64,000 bases of DNA from Allofranklinella schreckenbergeri (lineage in GTDB: Bacteria > Pseudomonadota > Gammaproteobacteria > Burkholderiales > Burkholderiaceae_C), in contig NZ_RDQM01000007.1 in the NCBI RefSeq assembly GCF_003703475.1, positions 96,800 through 160,799 on the forward strand, written 5' to 3'. This document shows positions 21,334 through 29,740 of the stretch, piece by piece (position 1 is the stretch's first letter; each line of letters opens with the position of its first letter). The translations under genes and the position numbers were made by a program. The notes below the pieces were generated by a model. It saw only the letters and a program-made list of their open reading frames with translations, did not search any database and was not told where the DNA came from.

Positions 21334-21388
21334 TAGAGCGTGTCAGGGACTGTGCCGCCCTCACGCCAGCCCCGACAAAGGGGCCAGA
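21334..21388. repeat. Degenerate left end of the 273-bp inverted-repeat element
   Basis: It begins with TAGAGCGTGT, the same first 10 bases as the full elements, and continues with similarity (CCGCCC, CACGCCAGCCCCGAC) over about 45-50 bases before diverging. It lies 40 bp upstream of hisG. Read as a truncated or old copy. Confidence 0.45.
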
Positions 21389-21418
21389 AAGCCCGCATGC
21401 ATTGGCGTTTTCCACAAA

Positions 21419-21452
21419 AAACCGCCGCAGCGGCAATCCACTGCGGCGGTTT
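21419..21452 (-). terminator. Likely original terminator of the cydDC-cydABX transcripts
   Basis: A perfect 12-bp stem AAACCGCCGCAG / CTGCGGCGGTTT with a 10-nt loop; on the minus strand it ends in a run of six T. It lies on the far side of the 273-bp element from the cydX stop codon. Confidence 0.75.
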
Positions 21453-21469
21453 GGGACTTTTCAATGGTT

Positions 21470-21742
21470 TAGAGCGTGTGATGCACTTTCCGCCCCCCGC
21501 GAGAGCGCCCCGACGTGTGCAGTGCAAAGCGCTGGCCCCGCCGCAGCCTGGCGGGCTGCAAGGGGGCGGCAACGCCGCAATGCGCATGCCGGGGCGCTTC
21601 TCCCTTCGGGCTGGCCCCAAAACCATGCACTCGCCGCGTTGGCCCGCTTGCCAAGGCAATCAGCCTTGGCGGCGCGCGCCGCCTTGCGATTACACGGTTT
21701 TGGGGCCAGCGCGGGGGAGCGCAAAGTGCATAACACGCTCTA
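21470..21742. mobile_element. MITE-like element, copy A, 273 bp
   Basis: The ends are TAGAGCGTGTGATGCACTTT and AAAGTGCATAACACGCTCTA, 20-bp terminal inverted repeats with one mismatch. Inside are further inverted repeats: GCTGGCCCCAAAACC (21610-21624) with its exact complement at 21696-21710, and AGCGCCCCG with CGGGGCGCT in the left half. It shares most of its sequence with copy B at 25434-25705. No transposase or protein-like frame is present, so it would need a helper in trans. A TA target duplication is possible but not provable. It ends 2 bp from the cydX stop. Confidence 0.8.
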
Positions 21743-21744
21743 GA

Positions 21745-21870
21745 TCAAAGGCTCCCAGAGCCTGTTTGGCGTGCGCGCTCGGCGTCGTCCATCAGCTCGT
21801 ACCACATGGCGTTGAGCACGGCCAGGGCGGCGGCCAGCGGCAGGCCCAGCATCCAGGCGAAATACCACAT
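21745..21870 (-). CDS. cydX: Cytochrome bd oxidase small subunit CydX
   Basis: A 41-residue single-pass membrane protein. It starts MWYFAWMLGLPLAAALAVLN, continues AMWYELMDDAERA and ends SGSL. CydX binds the CydAB core and is needed for stability and activity of the bd oxidase. AAGGA lies 8 nt before the ATG. It follows cydB after 44 nt. The stop codon lies 2 bp from the inserted element. Confidence 0.9.
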   Translation of the reverse strand: MWYFAWMLGLPLAAALAVLNAMWYELMDDAERARQTGSGSL

Positions 21871-21914
21871 TGTGAGTTCCTTTCAAAAATGGTTGATTCG
21901 GTGTTGGGCCGCGC

Positions 21915-23072
21915 TCAGTAGATGGCGTGGCCTTTTTCGTCGTCCACGTCCGCGTTGCGCACCTTGCCGCGCATGACGGAGTACACCCAGCTGGTGTAAG
22001 CCAGCACGATGGGCAGGAAGATGAGGGTGACCACCAGCATGATGAACAGCGTCATGTGGCTGGAGGACGAATCCCACACCGTCAGGCTGGCCGCCAAGTT
22101 GGAGCTGGAGGGCAGGATGAAGGGGAACATGGACACGCCCACGCTGAGGATGATGCCGGCGATGCCCACGCCGCTGGCCAGCAGGGCGAGGATTTCGCGA
22201 CGAGCAGCCAACATCAGCGCAGCCAGCGCGAAGCCGACGATGCCCAATGCAGGCACCAGCCACAGCACGGGGGCTGCAGCATAGTTGGCAAACCAAGCGC
22301 CGCCATCCACCACCACGGTTTTGTACAGCGGGTTGGAGGGGCCGTTGACCACCACCTCGCTGGTGATGCGGTAACCCTCCACACCCTTGGCCAGGTACAG
22401 GCCCAGCAGCGCGAACAGCACGGCGCTGCCGATGGCGCAAGCGATACCCCATTGGCGCACGCGCTGTTGCACGGGGCCTTCGGTCTTCAGTTGCAGCCAG
22501 GTGGCGCCGTGGCAGGTGAGCATGAGCACGGAGAGCACGCCCGCCAGCAGCGCGAAGGGGTTGAACAGCGCCCAGAACGAGCCTTCGTAGTGGATTTGCA
22601 TGTCCGGCTCAATGCGGAAGGGCACGCCTTGCAGCACGTTGCCCATGGCCACGCCGAACACCAGCGAAGGCACAAGGCCGCCGATGAACAGCATCCAGTC
22701 CCAGCGGTTACGCCAGGCGCTGTCCTCCACCTTGCTGCGGAACTTGAAACCCACGGGTCGCAAAATCAGCGCAAACAAAATGGCGAACATGGCCAGGTAA
22801 AAGCCGGAGAAGGACACGGCGTAAAGCTGCGGCCAGGCAGCGAAGATGGCGCCGCCAGCCAGAATCAGCCAAACCTGGTTGCCTTCCCACACGGGGCCGA
22901 CGGTGTTGATGACCACGCGGCGCTCGGTATCCGTCTTGGCCACGAAGGGCAACAGCGTGCCCGTGCCCAGGTCAAAGCCGTCGGTGACGGCAAAGCCCAC
23001 CAGCACCACGCCCAGCACCAGCCACCAGATGACGCGCAGGACTTCGTAATTCAGTAGTTCATGCAAGATCAT
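21915..23072 (-). CDS. cydB: Cytochrome d ubiquinol oxidase subunit II
   Basis: A 385-residue membrane protein with about eight to nine hydrophobic helices. Family segments: VIWWLVLGVVLVGFAVTDGFDLGTGTLLPF, GPVWEGNQVWLILAGGAIFAAWP and NPLYKTVVVDGGAWFANYAA are readable in order. It pairs with CydA in the high-affinity quinol oxidase used at low oxygen. The start overlaps the cydA stop by 4 nt. Confidence 0.96.
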   Translation of the reverse strand: MILHELLNYEVLRVIWWLVLGVVLVGFAVTDGFDLGTGTLLPFVAKTDTERRVVINTVGPVWEGNQVWLILAGGAIFAAWPQLYAVSFSGFYLAMFAILFALILRPVGFKFRSKVEDSAWRNRWDWMLFIGGLVPSLVFGVAMGNVLQGVPFRIEPDMQIHYEGSFWALFNPFALLAGVLSVLMLTCHGATWLQLKTEGPVQQRVRQWGIACAIGSAVLFALLGLYLAKGVEGYRITSEVVVNGPSNPLYKTVVVDGGAWFANYAAAPVLWLVPALGIVGFALAALMLAARREILALLASGVGIAGIILSVGVSMFPFILPSSSNLAASLTVWDSSSSHMTLFIMLVVTLIFLPIVLAYTSWVYSVMRGKVRNADVDDEKGHAIY

Positions 23073-24691
23073 GCGGACTCTCCAGCAGCAGTACGAGGGG
23101 TCAAAGAAGGGGCGGCGGCGTGGCCCGCGGGTGCGGGCGACAAATCGCCGGGCAAGGCTTGCAGCTCACGCGCATCGGGGCCTTTGCGGATGGCCGCCAG
23201 CATCAGCTTCATCTCGATGATGAGCAGCACGGTGTAGATGGCCACAAAGCCCAGCATGGTCAGCAGCACGGTTTTGGCGCCCAGGTTGGAGACGGCCACG
23301 GCCACCGGCAGCACGCCTTCGATGGCCCAGGGTTGGCGGCCGAACTCGGCCACGAACCAGCCGCACTCGGCGGCAATCCAGGGCAGCGGGATGGACCACA
23401 CGGCCACTTTCAGCAGCCAGGGGTGGGCATCGAGGCGGCGGCGCGCCGAGAGCACGAAGAAGGTGGCCGTCAGCACGATGAAGAAAAAGCCCAGGCCGAC
23501 CATGATGCGGAAGGTCCAGAACAGCGGCGCGACCTGCGGCACGGTGTCCCAGGCGGCCTGTTCGATCTGCGCGGCGCTGGCCTGGCGCGGATCGTCCACA
23601 TAGCGCTTGAGCAGCAGGGCGTAGCCCAGGCGGTCGCTGTGCGCCTCGAACTGCTCCATCAGCGCCTGCGGCGCTTGCTTGCCGTTGAGGGCGCGGATTT
23701 GCTCCAGCGCGTCATAGGCAATCAGGCCGTTGCGGATGTGCTGCTGCGCGGAGGCCACCAAATCCTTGATGCCGGGGATTTGCGTATCCAGGCTGCGCGT
23801 GCCGATCAGGCCCATGACCCAGGGGATGTGGATGGCGTAGTGCGTCTTGCGCGCCTCCTGATCGGGCAGGCCCACCACGGTGAAGGAGGCGGGCGCAGGC
23901 TCGGTCTCCCACATGCCTTCGATGGCGGCCAGCTTCATGCTCTGGTGTTCGGAGGAGAGGTAGCCGCTCTCATCGCCCAGCACCACCACCGACAGCGAGC
24001 CGGCCAGGCCAAAGGCGGCGGCCACCGTCATCGAGCGCTTGGCCAACTCGACGTGACGGCCCTTGAGCACGAACCAGGCGGCCACGCCCAGCACGAACAG
24101 CGCCGCCACGGTGTAGCCGGCCGAGACGGTGTGCACGAACTTGGCCTGCGCCACGGGGTTGGTCACCACGTCGAAGAAGCTGTCCACCTCCATGCGCATG
24201 GTGTGCGGGTTGAGCTTGGCGCCCACGGGGAATTGCATCCAGCCGTTGGCCACCAAAATCCACAGCGCCGAGAGGTTGGTGCCAATGGCCATGGCCCAGG
24301 TCACCACCAGGTGCTTGACTTTGGACAGGCGCTCCCAACCGAAGAAGAACATGCCCACCAGCGTGGCCTCCAGGAAGAAGGCCATCAGCGCCTCAATGGC
24401 CAGCGGCGCGCCGAAGATGTCGCCCACGTAGTGGCTGTAGTAGCTCCAGTTCATGCCGAACTGGAACTCCATGACGATGCCCGTGGCCACGCCCATGGCG
24501 AAGTTGATGCCAAAGAGAGTGCCCCAGAACTTGGTCATCTGGCGCCAGATGGGCCGGCGCGTCATGACGTACACCGTCTCCATGATGGCCAGCAGGATGG
24601 ACAGCCCCAGCGTCAGGGGCACGAATAAAAAGTGGTAGAGGGCCGTCAAGGCAAATTGCAGCCGTGACAGGCCCACGATATCAAGATCCAT
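23069..24691 (-). CDS. cydA: Cytochrome d ubiquinol oxidase subunit I
   Basis: A 540-residue subunit holding haems b558, b595 and d. Seen: RLQFALTALYHFLFVPLTLG with the haem histidine (His20 here, His19 in E. coli), GVATGIVMEFQFGMNWSYYS, VVVLGDESGYLSSEHQ, a long E. coli-type Q-loop, and GWFVAEFGRQPWAIEGVLP near the C-terminus. The last 35 residues are Pro/Ala-rich. A start with AAAGG upstream is at 24691. The 257-bp gap upstream holds a palindromic repeat, so cydAB may be transcribed apart from cydDC. Confidence 0.97.
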   Translation of the reverse strand: MDLDIVGLSRLQFALTALYHFLFVPLTLGLSILLAIMETVYVMTRRPIWRQMTKFWGTLFGINFAMGVATGIVMEFQFGMNWSYYSHYVGDIFGAPLAIEALMAFFLEATLVGMFFFGWERLSKVKHLVVTWAMAIGTNLSALWILVANGWMQFPVGAKLNPHTMRMEVDSFFDVVTNPVAQAKFVHTVSAGYTVAALFVLGVAAWFVLKGRHVELAKRSMTVAAAFGLAGSLSVVVLGDESGYLSSEHQSMKLAAIEGMWETEPAPASFTVVGLPDQEARKTHYAIHIPWVMGLIGTRSLDTQIPGIKDLVASAQQHIRNGLIAYDALEQIRALNGKQAPQALMEQFEAHSDRLGYALLLKRYVDDPRQASAAQIEQAAWDTVPQVAPLFWTFRIMVGLGFFFIVLTATFFVLSARRRLDAHPWLLKVAVWSIPLPWIAAECGWFVAEFGRQPWAIEGVLPVAVAVSNLGAKTVLLTMLGFVAIYTVLLIIEMKLMLAAIRKGPDARELQALPGDLSPAPAGHAAAPSLTPRTAAGESA

Positions 24692-24844
24692 AAGGGATAC
24701 CTTTCCAAGGATTCATGCGGGGATTGACGAATGCGTGATGCCCCCCGCGCCGGGGGAGACACCACAGTTTTTTTAAAAAATGCTCAGCCAGCCACTTTCC
24801 GAAGGCCAAAAGCCCCCACAGCAGCGCGCTGTGCCGCACACCTT

Positions 24845-24926
24845 TATTTCAAATCAAAATAAAAACTACTTTATATCCATCATTCCTAGACAAGTGGATT
24901 TTATTTCTTTTTGATTTGTAAAATAA
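24845..24926. repeat. AT-rich palindromic intergenic repeat, copy 5
   Basis: TATTTCAAATCAAAATAAAA on the left and ATTTCTTTTTGATTTGTAAA on the right. The core is diverged (ATCATTCCTAGA). It lies in the cydA upstream region, about 22 bp after the stop of the DUF2946-like gene. Confidence 0.8.
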
Positions 24927-24948
24927 TGGGTTTGCAGCCGATCAGGCG

Positions 24949-25368
24949 CTACAGCGGCGGCGCTCTGGCCTCGCGCATCAGCAGGCACGGCGTGCGCACC
25001 GGCGCGCGGTAGCGCGGCCACGCCAGGCACTGCCAGCCCAGCGCCAGCAACAGCAGCAGCAACGGCACGGGCCAAGGCTCATCCAGCTCGCCTTGCAAGC
25101 CCGCCGCGGCCCAGGCGCACACATTGGCGCTGTGCTCGGGCAGCTCTTGCGGCTGCCCGGCGGCAGCAACCACCAGCGGCCCCTGGGCAGTGCACAACAC
25201 CACGGGTAACGCCGACGAAAACGCCCCGCGCCCAGGCATAAACCCTTGCGGCACCAGCGCGCGCAGCAGCAACGCCAGCACCACCAGCGCCGCCGCCCAA
25301 GCCAGCGGCAGGCGATGCAGCCGCCGTTGCAACCAGTGCGGCCAGCGTGGCCCATGCGGCCCGCGCAA
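24949..25368 (-). CDS. DUF2946-like membrane protein, possibly 5'-truncated
   Basis: A frame of about 139 residues placed between cydC and cydA. It has one hydrophobic N-terminal helix (LPLAWAAALVVLALLLRALV), the DUF2946-like PQGFMPGRGAFSSALPVVLC turn, a CAWAAAGLQ segment and a second helix (PLLLLLLALGWQCLAW). The family is small, of unknown role, often linked to metal or TonB genes. No ATG fits the frame; the best start is TTG at 25368, with no ribosome-binding site. The 272-bp element sits 65 bp upstream and may have removed the real start. It could be a broken gene. Confidence 0.5.
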   Translation of the reverse strand: MRGPHGPRWPHWLQRRLHRLPLAWAAALVVLALLLRALVPQGFMPGRGAFSSALPVVLCTAQGPLVVAAAGQPQELPEHSANVCAWAAAGLQGELDEPWPVPLLLLLLALGWQCLAWPRYRAPVRTPCLLMREARAPPL

Positions 25369-25433
25369 CCATGGGGACGGCTGACCGCTGCGCGCGCACC
25401 AGCGACTACCACTGGCGCCATTGCGTATGGCTT

Positions 25434-25705
25434 TAGAGCGTGTGATGCACTTTTCGCCCCCCGCGAGAGCGCCCCGGCGTGTGCAGTGCAAGGCGCCGTC
25501 CCCGCCGCAGCCTGGCGGGCTGCAAGGGGACGGCAACGCCGCAATGCGCATGCCGGGGCGCTCTCCCTTCGGGCTGGCCCCAAAACCATGCACTCGCTGC
25601 GTTGGCCCGCTTACCAAGGCAGCCAGCCTTGGCGGCGCGCGCCGCCTTGCGATTACACGGTTTTGGGACCAGCGCGGGGGAGCGCAAAGTGCATCACACG
25701 CTCTA
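25434..25705. mobile_element. MITE-like element, copy B, 272 bp
   Basis: Ends are a perfect 20-bp inverted repeat: TAGAGCGTGTGATGCACTTT and its exact reverse complement. The interior matches copy A (21470-21742) at most positions, including the same internal hairpins. The right end overlaps the stop codon of cydC: the terminal CTA, read on the minus strand, is the TAG stop. No transposase frame. This fills the 334-base gap between the DUF2946-like gene and cydC. Confidence 0.85.
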
Positions 25706-27481
25706 GTCATCGCGCAAGCCTTCCAGCAAACGGGTGAATGCGGGCGTGCCCCGCACGGCCTGCGCGGCGATGCGTCCATGCTCCAGCAACACCAGGCGAT
25801 CGGCCAGCGCCGCTTCGCGCCGCAAGTGGGTGGCAATCACCGCCGTCTTGCCCTGCAAGGCAGCGTCCAGGCGGGCCAGTACATCGGCGGCAGTGTCGGC
25901 ATCCAGCCCATCGGTGGGTTCATCCAGCAGCCAGAAATCGCCCTCGCACACAAACAAGCGCGCCAGCGCCAGGCGGCGGGCTTGCCCGCGCGAGAGGCCC
26001 AGGCCGCCCTCGCCCAGCATGGCGTCCAGGCCCTCGGGGCGGGCGGCGATGGCTTCTTGCAAGCCCGCTGCTTGCAGCGCGGCCCATACCACCGCGTCGG
26101 GCAAACCGCGCTGCTGCAAATCCACATTGGCGCGCACGCTGTCGCCAAACAGCACCGTTTGCTGCGGCAGGCCCACACTGGGGTACGCCTGCACGCTGCC
26201 GTGGCTGGGCAGCAGCTCACCGCTGAGGTATTGCAACAGGGTGGATTTGCCGCTGCCGCTGGGGCCGATCAAGGCCAGCCGCTCCCCAACCTCTACTTGC
26301 AAGGAGCAGCCTGGGGCCGCATCGCCTTCTGCCTTTGCCTTTGCCTCTGCCTCCACGCCGCCCCAGCCCTGCACCTGCATGCGCACCGCATCCAGGCTGG
26401 CGGCCAGGCCCGGCGCGGGCAAAGGCAAGGCCGCGGGCGCAGGCGCGGCCGCTTGTTGCAACGGCGCTTGCAAGCGCCGCGCCGCCAATGCGGTGCTGGC
26501 CCACTCCGCCGCGCCACGGCGCAGGGCGGCAAACGGCTCCATCGCCGCAATCGCCATCAATACAAAAAACGCCGCCGTAGGCACGGCCATATCGCGCGCC
26601 AACACCAGCCAGCCCGCCGCTGCGACGGCTGCCGCCAGCGTGAGGGTGTGCAGCATCTGCCACGCGGCGGCCGCCAGCGCATCGCAGCGCTGGAGTCGAT
26701 CCTCCAGGCGCGCCAGCGCGGCTTCTTGCTCCAGCCAGCGCGCCAGTTGGGCATCAAAGCGCCCGGCCATGACCAGCTCGGCCTGCCCGCCTGCCAAATC
26801 CAGCGCGTGCTGGCGCAGGCGCTCGCCGTGGCGCGATTGGGCCAGCGTCAGCCGCGCGCTGGCGCGCAACAGCCACCAGGGCACGCCCAGGCCCGCGCCC
26901 AGCAGCCACAGCAAACCGGCCAGCCCCAAGCCCCAGTGGTGCCAGGCCAGCCAGGCGCTCAGCCCCAGCGAAGCCGCCAGCGCGGCGCACGCGGGCGTGA
27001 GCAGGCGCAGATACAAGGCCTCGGCCGCATTCAAATCCCGCGTCAGGCGCAGCAGCAGGCGCGCGGGCTGCAAGCGCCATTGCCGGTGCTGCTGTGCCCG
27101 CGTGCGCGCACTGGCCGGTGGCCGCGCCAAGCCGCGAAACAGGCGCTCGCGCAGGCCCACCAGGGCATGCAAGGCCGCCGAGTGGGTAAGCACGCGCTCG
27201 GCATAACGCCCGCCTGTGCGCCCCAGCGCCAGCAGCCGGATGCTGGCCGAAGGCAAAAAGATGTCGAACGCCAGCGCCGTGCTCACCGCCAGCCCGGCAA
27301 TGGCCGTGGCCGTGATGAACCAGCCCGAGACGCCCAGCAGCAGCGCCCCCATCAAGGCCGTGGCGCAGGCCAACAGCAGGCCCAGCGCCATCGCCCGCTC
27401 GTGGCCCGACGAGAGCGCCCCCAACAAGCGCCGCATGGCGCCGCGCTTGCCTGCCGGGGTGAATGTGCGCGCGCGCTTCAT
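25703..27481 (-). CDS. cydC: Thiol reductant ABC exporter subunit CydC
   Basis: A 592-residue half-transporter: an N-terminal membrane domain of about six helices (1-330) and an ATPase domain with Walker A ALIGPSGSGKSTLLQYLSGE, signature LGLSRGQARRLALARL (diverged from LSGGQ) and Walker B FWLLDEPTDGLDA. CydDC exports cysteine and glutathione to the periplasm and is needed to assemble cytochrome bd. The start overlaps the cydD stop (ATGA). The stop codon is made by the terminal inverted repeat of the adjacent element, so the native C-terminus may have been altered by a few residues. Confidence 0.93.
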   Translation of the reverse strand: MKRARTFTPAGKRGAMRRLLGALSSGHERAMALGLLLACATALMGALLLGVSGWFITATAIAGLAVSTALAFDIFLPSASIRLLALGRTGGRYAERVLTHSAALHALVGLRERLFRGLARPPASARTRAQQHRQWRLQPARLLLRLTRDLNAAEALYLRLLTPACAALAASLGLSAWLAWHHWGLGLAGLLWLLGAGLGVPWWLLRASARLTLAQSRHGERLRQHALDLAGGQAELVMAGRFDAQLARWLEQEAALARLEDRLQRCDALAAAAWQMLHTLTLAAAVAAAGWLVLARDMAVPTAAFFVLMAIAAMEPFAALRRGAAEWASTALAARRLQAPLQQAAAPAPAALPLPAPGLAASLDAVRMQVQGWGGVEAEAKAKAEGDAAPGCSLQVEVGERLALIGPSGSGKSTLLQYLSGELLPSHGSVQAYPSVGLPQQTVLFGDSVRANVDLQQRGLPDAVVWAALQAAGLQEAIAARPEGLDAMLGEGGLGLSRGQARRLALARLFVCEGDFWLLDEPTDGLDADTAADVLARLDAALQGKTAVIATHLRREAALADRLVLLEHGRIAAQAVRGTPAFTRLLEGLRDD

Positions 27482-29418
27482 GGCTGCGCCTCCTGCCCGC
27501 CCTGGGGCATTTCGGCGGGCAACGCCTCAGGCTGTGCAGGCCTGCGCAGCCATTGCGCTTGGCCTTGGGCGTCCAGGTTTAATTCGTAAGGCAGGCTGGC
27601 CGCCAGCTCCGGGTCGTGCGTGGCAACCAGCAGGGTTTTGCCCTGGGCCAAGCGGGCCACGCTGGCGCGCACCTGGGCAGCGGTGGCGGCATCCAGATGG
27701 GCCGTCGGTTCATCCAGCAGCAGCAGGCGCGTCGACTCCGCCACGGCCAAACGCGCCAGCGCCAGCCGCAACGCCTCGCCGCCCGAAATGCCGCTGCCAC
27801 CTTCACCCAAGCGCACCTCGGCCATGCGATCGGCCAAAGCGGCCAGCCCAGCATCGCGCAAAGCGGCGCGGGCTTGGACTGGCGATGCGGGGATGTCGCG
27901 GCCCAAATAGAGATTGCGCTCCAGAGAACCTGCCAAAAAATGCGGTGGCTGGCCCAGCCAGCCTATGGCGCGGCGCAAGCGGGCAACTGTGCCGCTGTGC
28001 AAGGGCACGCCGCCAATGCGCACTTGCCCCTGCTGCGGCTGCACCAACCCGGCCACCAGGGCCAGCAAAGTGCTTTTGCCGCTGCCGCTGGGGCCCGTGA
28101 GGGCGACGTGCGCCCCGGCTGGGATGTCGATGTGCCAGGGCTGACGAGTGGCCTGCGCTGCATTCACTGCGCTCATTGCCGCTGGCTCTTGCACCGGCGC
28201 AGCCTGGGTGCTTGGTTCCACCTGCGTCTGCATGGTCGGCATCACGCCGCACAGCGCGACGGACGGCGCTGGTCCTTGCAGCGCCTGGGCTTCATCGGCC
28301 TCCAAGCCCTGCGCTGGCGGCATGTCCCCGGCGCCAGTTGCCTGATCGGCATCGTCGGCATCGTCGGCCTCATCGGCCTGCACCAGGGGCGTCAGCCCTT
28401 GCAGCAAATGCGCCAGGGTGCGCTGCGCGGCCAGACCGTTGGCGCGGTCGTGCCAGACGGCCGACAGCTCGCGCAACGGCTCGAAAAAACTGGGTGCCAG
28501 CATCAGCACAAACAGCCCTTGGTGCAGGCTCATCCGCTCGCCCCACGCGCCAAAGGGCAACTGCCCCAGCAGGTGAAAGCCGACATACACCGCCACCAGC
28601 GCCACGCCCAGCGCGGAAAACAGCTCCAGCACCGCCGATGAAAGCATGGCCACGCGCAGCACGCGCATGGTTTGGCGCGCCACCGTCTCGCCCAATTGCG
28701 TCAGGCGCGCCGCCGCGCTGTCCACGGCATGCAGCGCGCGCAAGGTCGGCAAGCCGCGCAGGCGCTCCAGCAAATGGCCGTGCAGATGCCCCAGCACCAG
28801 CATTTGTCGCTCGCTGATGGCCTGGGCGCGCCAGCCCACCAACGCCATGAACAAGGGGATCAAGGGCGCCGCCAGTGCCAGCAGCAGCGCCGCCACCCAC
28901 GTGTGCATGGCCACGCACACCAGCACCACGGGTGCCACCACCATCACGCGCCACTGCGCGGCGCGGTAGCGCGCCAGCCAGGGCACCACAGCCTCGGCCT
29001 GTTCCACCCAGGCGCTGGCCAGTTGGCCGGAGGAAGGGCGGCGGGCATCCAGCGGCGATGTGGCGCGCAAACGCGCGGCGAATGCCTGGCGCAGCGCCGT
29101 CAACTGCGCCCTGGCCCAGCCGTAGGTGGCCCGCGCGCCCGCGTATTCCAGCGCCGCGCGCAGCACGCCCGCCAGCACCACAACGCCAGCGGCGTACCAC
29201 AACTCGGCCCACGGCGCGGCCACCAGCGCGGCGCGCGCCTGCTCGCCCGTGGTCACATCCTGGGCCGCCCCTTGCGCATACGCCAGCAAGGCCGCCAAGG
29301 CCCCCGCCAGCCACCACGCTTGCACCACCCAAAGCAAAGACGCTACACCCTGCAAGGTGTAGCGCCACGTGCTGGCCCGCCCGGCTGGACGGTTGGTTGG
29401 ACTGAGGTTGGTGCGCAC
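27478..29418 (-). CDS. cydD: Thiol reductant ABC exporter subunit CydD
   Basis: A half-transporter of about 646 residues. The membrane domain carries the CydD-typical LFVLMLAPSFFEPLRELSAV followed by WHDRANGLAAQRTL. A long acidic/Ala linker (about 370-450, EADDADDADQATGAG) precedes the ATPase domain with Walker A ALTGPSGSGKSTLLALVAGL, signature GISGGEALRLALARLA and Walker B LLLLDEPTAHLDA. The start is uncertain: no in-frame ATG precedes the membrane domain. GTG at 29418 is chosen because sequence further up (to TTG at 29556) is not protein-like. The linker is longer than usual. Confidence 0.9.
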   Translation of the reverse strand: MRTNLSPTNRPAGRASTWRYTLQGVASLLWVVQAWWLAGALAALLAYAQGAAQDVTTGEQARAALVAAPWAELWYAAGVVVLAGVLRAALEYAGARATYGWARAQLTALRQAFAARLRATSPLDARRPSSGQLASAWVEQAEAVVPWLARYRAAQWRVMVVAPVVLVCVAMHTWVAALLLALAAPLIPLFMALVGWRAQAISERQMLVLGHLHGHLLERLRGLPTLRALHAVDSAAARLTQLGETVARQTMRVLRVAMLSSAVLELFSALGVALVAVYVGFHLLGQLPFGAWGERMSLHQGLFVLMLAPSFFEPLRELSAVWHDRANGLAAQRTLAHLLQGLTPLVQADEADDADDADQATGAGDMPPAQGLEADEAQALQGPAPSVALCGVMPTMQTQVEPSTQAAPVQEPAAMSAVNAAQATRQPWHIDIPAGAHVALTGPSGSGKSTLLALVAGLVQPQQGQVRIGGVPLHSGTVARLRRAIGWLGQPPHFLAGSLERNLYLGRDIPASPVQARAALRDAGLAALADRMAEVRLGEGGSGISGGEALRLALARLAVAESTRLLLLDEPTAHLDAATAAQVRASVARLAQGKTLLVATHDPELAASLPYELNLDAQGQAQWLRRPAQPEALPAEMPQGGQEAQP

Positions 29419-29588
29419 GGCTTCATGCCACTGTGAATCAAATGTTTCCGATTGTGGCTTGAAGCCCTTTCCATCCTCTCTTTGCCCGACGAATTCAGTG
29501 CGATTTTGACGCTGGCGAGACAGAATCGGCCCCACCACGCGCGCGCCGCCCTCCAAGAGATTCAGTCCGTCACGACATCCTTTATTTT

Positions 29589-29660
29589 TAATTCAAAAGA
29601 AATATTGGATTAATACCATCTTGCCGAAATATGGGAAATTCCATTCCTTTGATTGGATAT
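29589..29660. repeat. AT-rich palindromic intergenic repeat, copy 6
   Basis: AATTCAAAAGAAATATTGG on the left, ATTCCTTTGATTGGATATT on the right, core CTTGCCGAAATATGG. It lies in the divergent 322-bp region between cydD and the M16-family gene. That region must hold both promoters; I could not identify them. Confidence 0.7.
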
Positions 29661-29692
29661 TAAAAGCCTCCTTACCAACCCCGTCGCCAACG

Positions 29693-29707
29693 GCATAACA
29701 CGCTCTA
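29693..29707. repeat. Solo terminal inverted repeat of the 273-bp element
   Basis: GCATAACACGCTCTA is identical to the last 15 bases of copy A (21728-21742). No other part of the element is present next to it, so it looks like a remnant left after loss or excision, just 34 bp upstream of the M16-family start codon. Confidence 0.5.
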
Positions 29708-29740
29708 TCATGCGCGGCGCTTTTTTTCACCCTCTGCACC

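Noticed and set aside
21340..21921. Open frames inside the 273-bp element that repeat in both copies
   Set aside because: They have no ribosome-binding sites, run through the hairpins and do not look like a transposase; similarity reflects the DNA repeat.
24845..24926. FNR-type site upstream of cydA (TTGAT-like half)
   Set aside because: The TTGAT match belongs to the arm of the palindromic repeat and lacks the ATCAA partner at 4-bp spacing.
25421..27589. A 722-codon plus-strand open frame across the element and cydC
   Set aside because: It is antisense to a well-supported cydC and starts in the inverted-repeat element; long antisense frames are common at this GC content.
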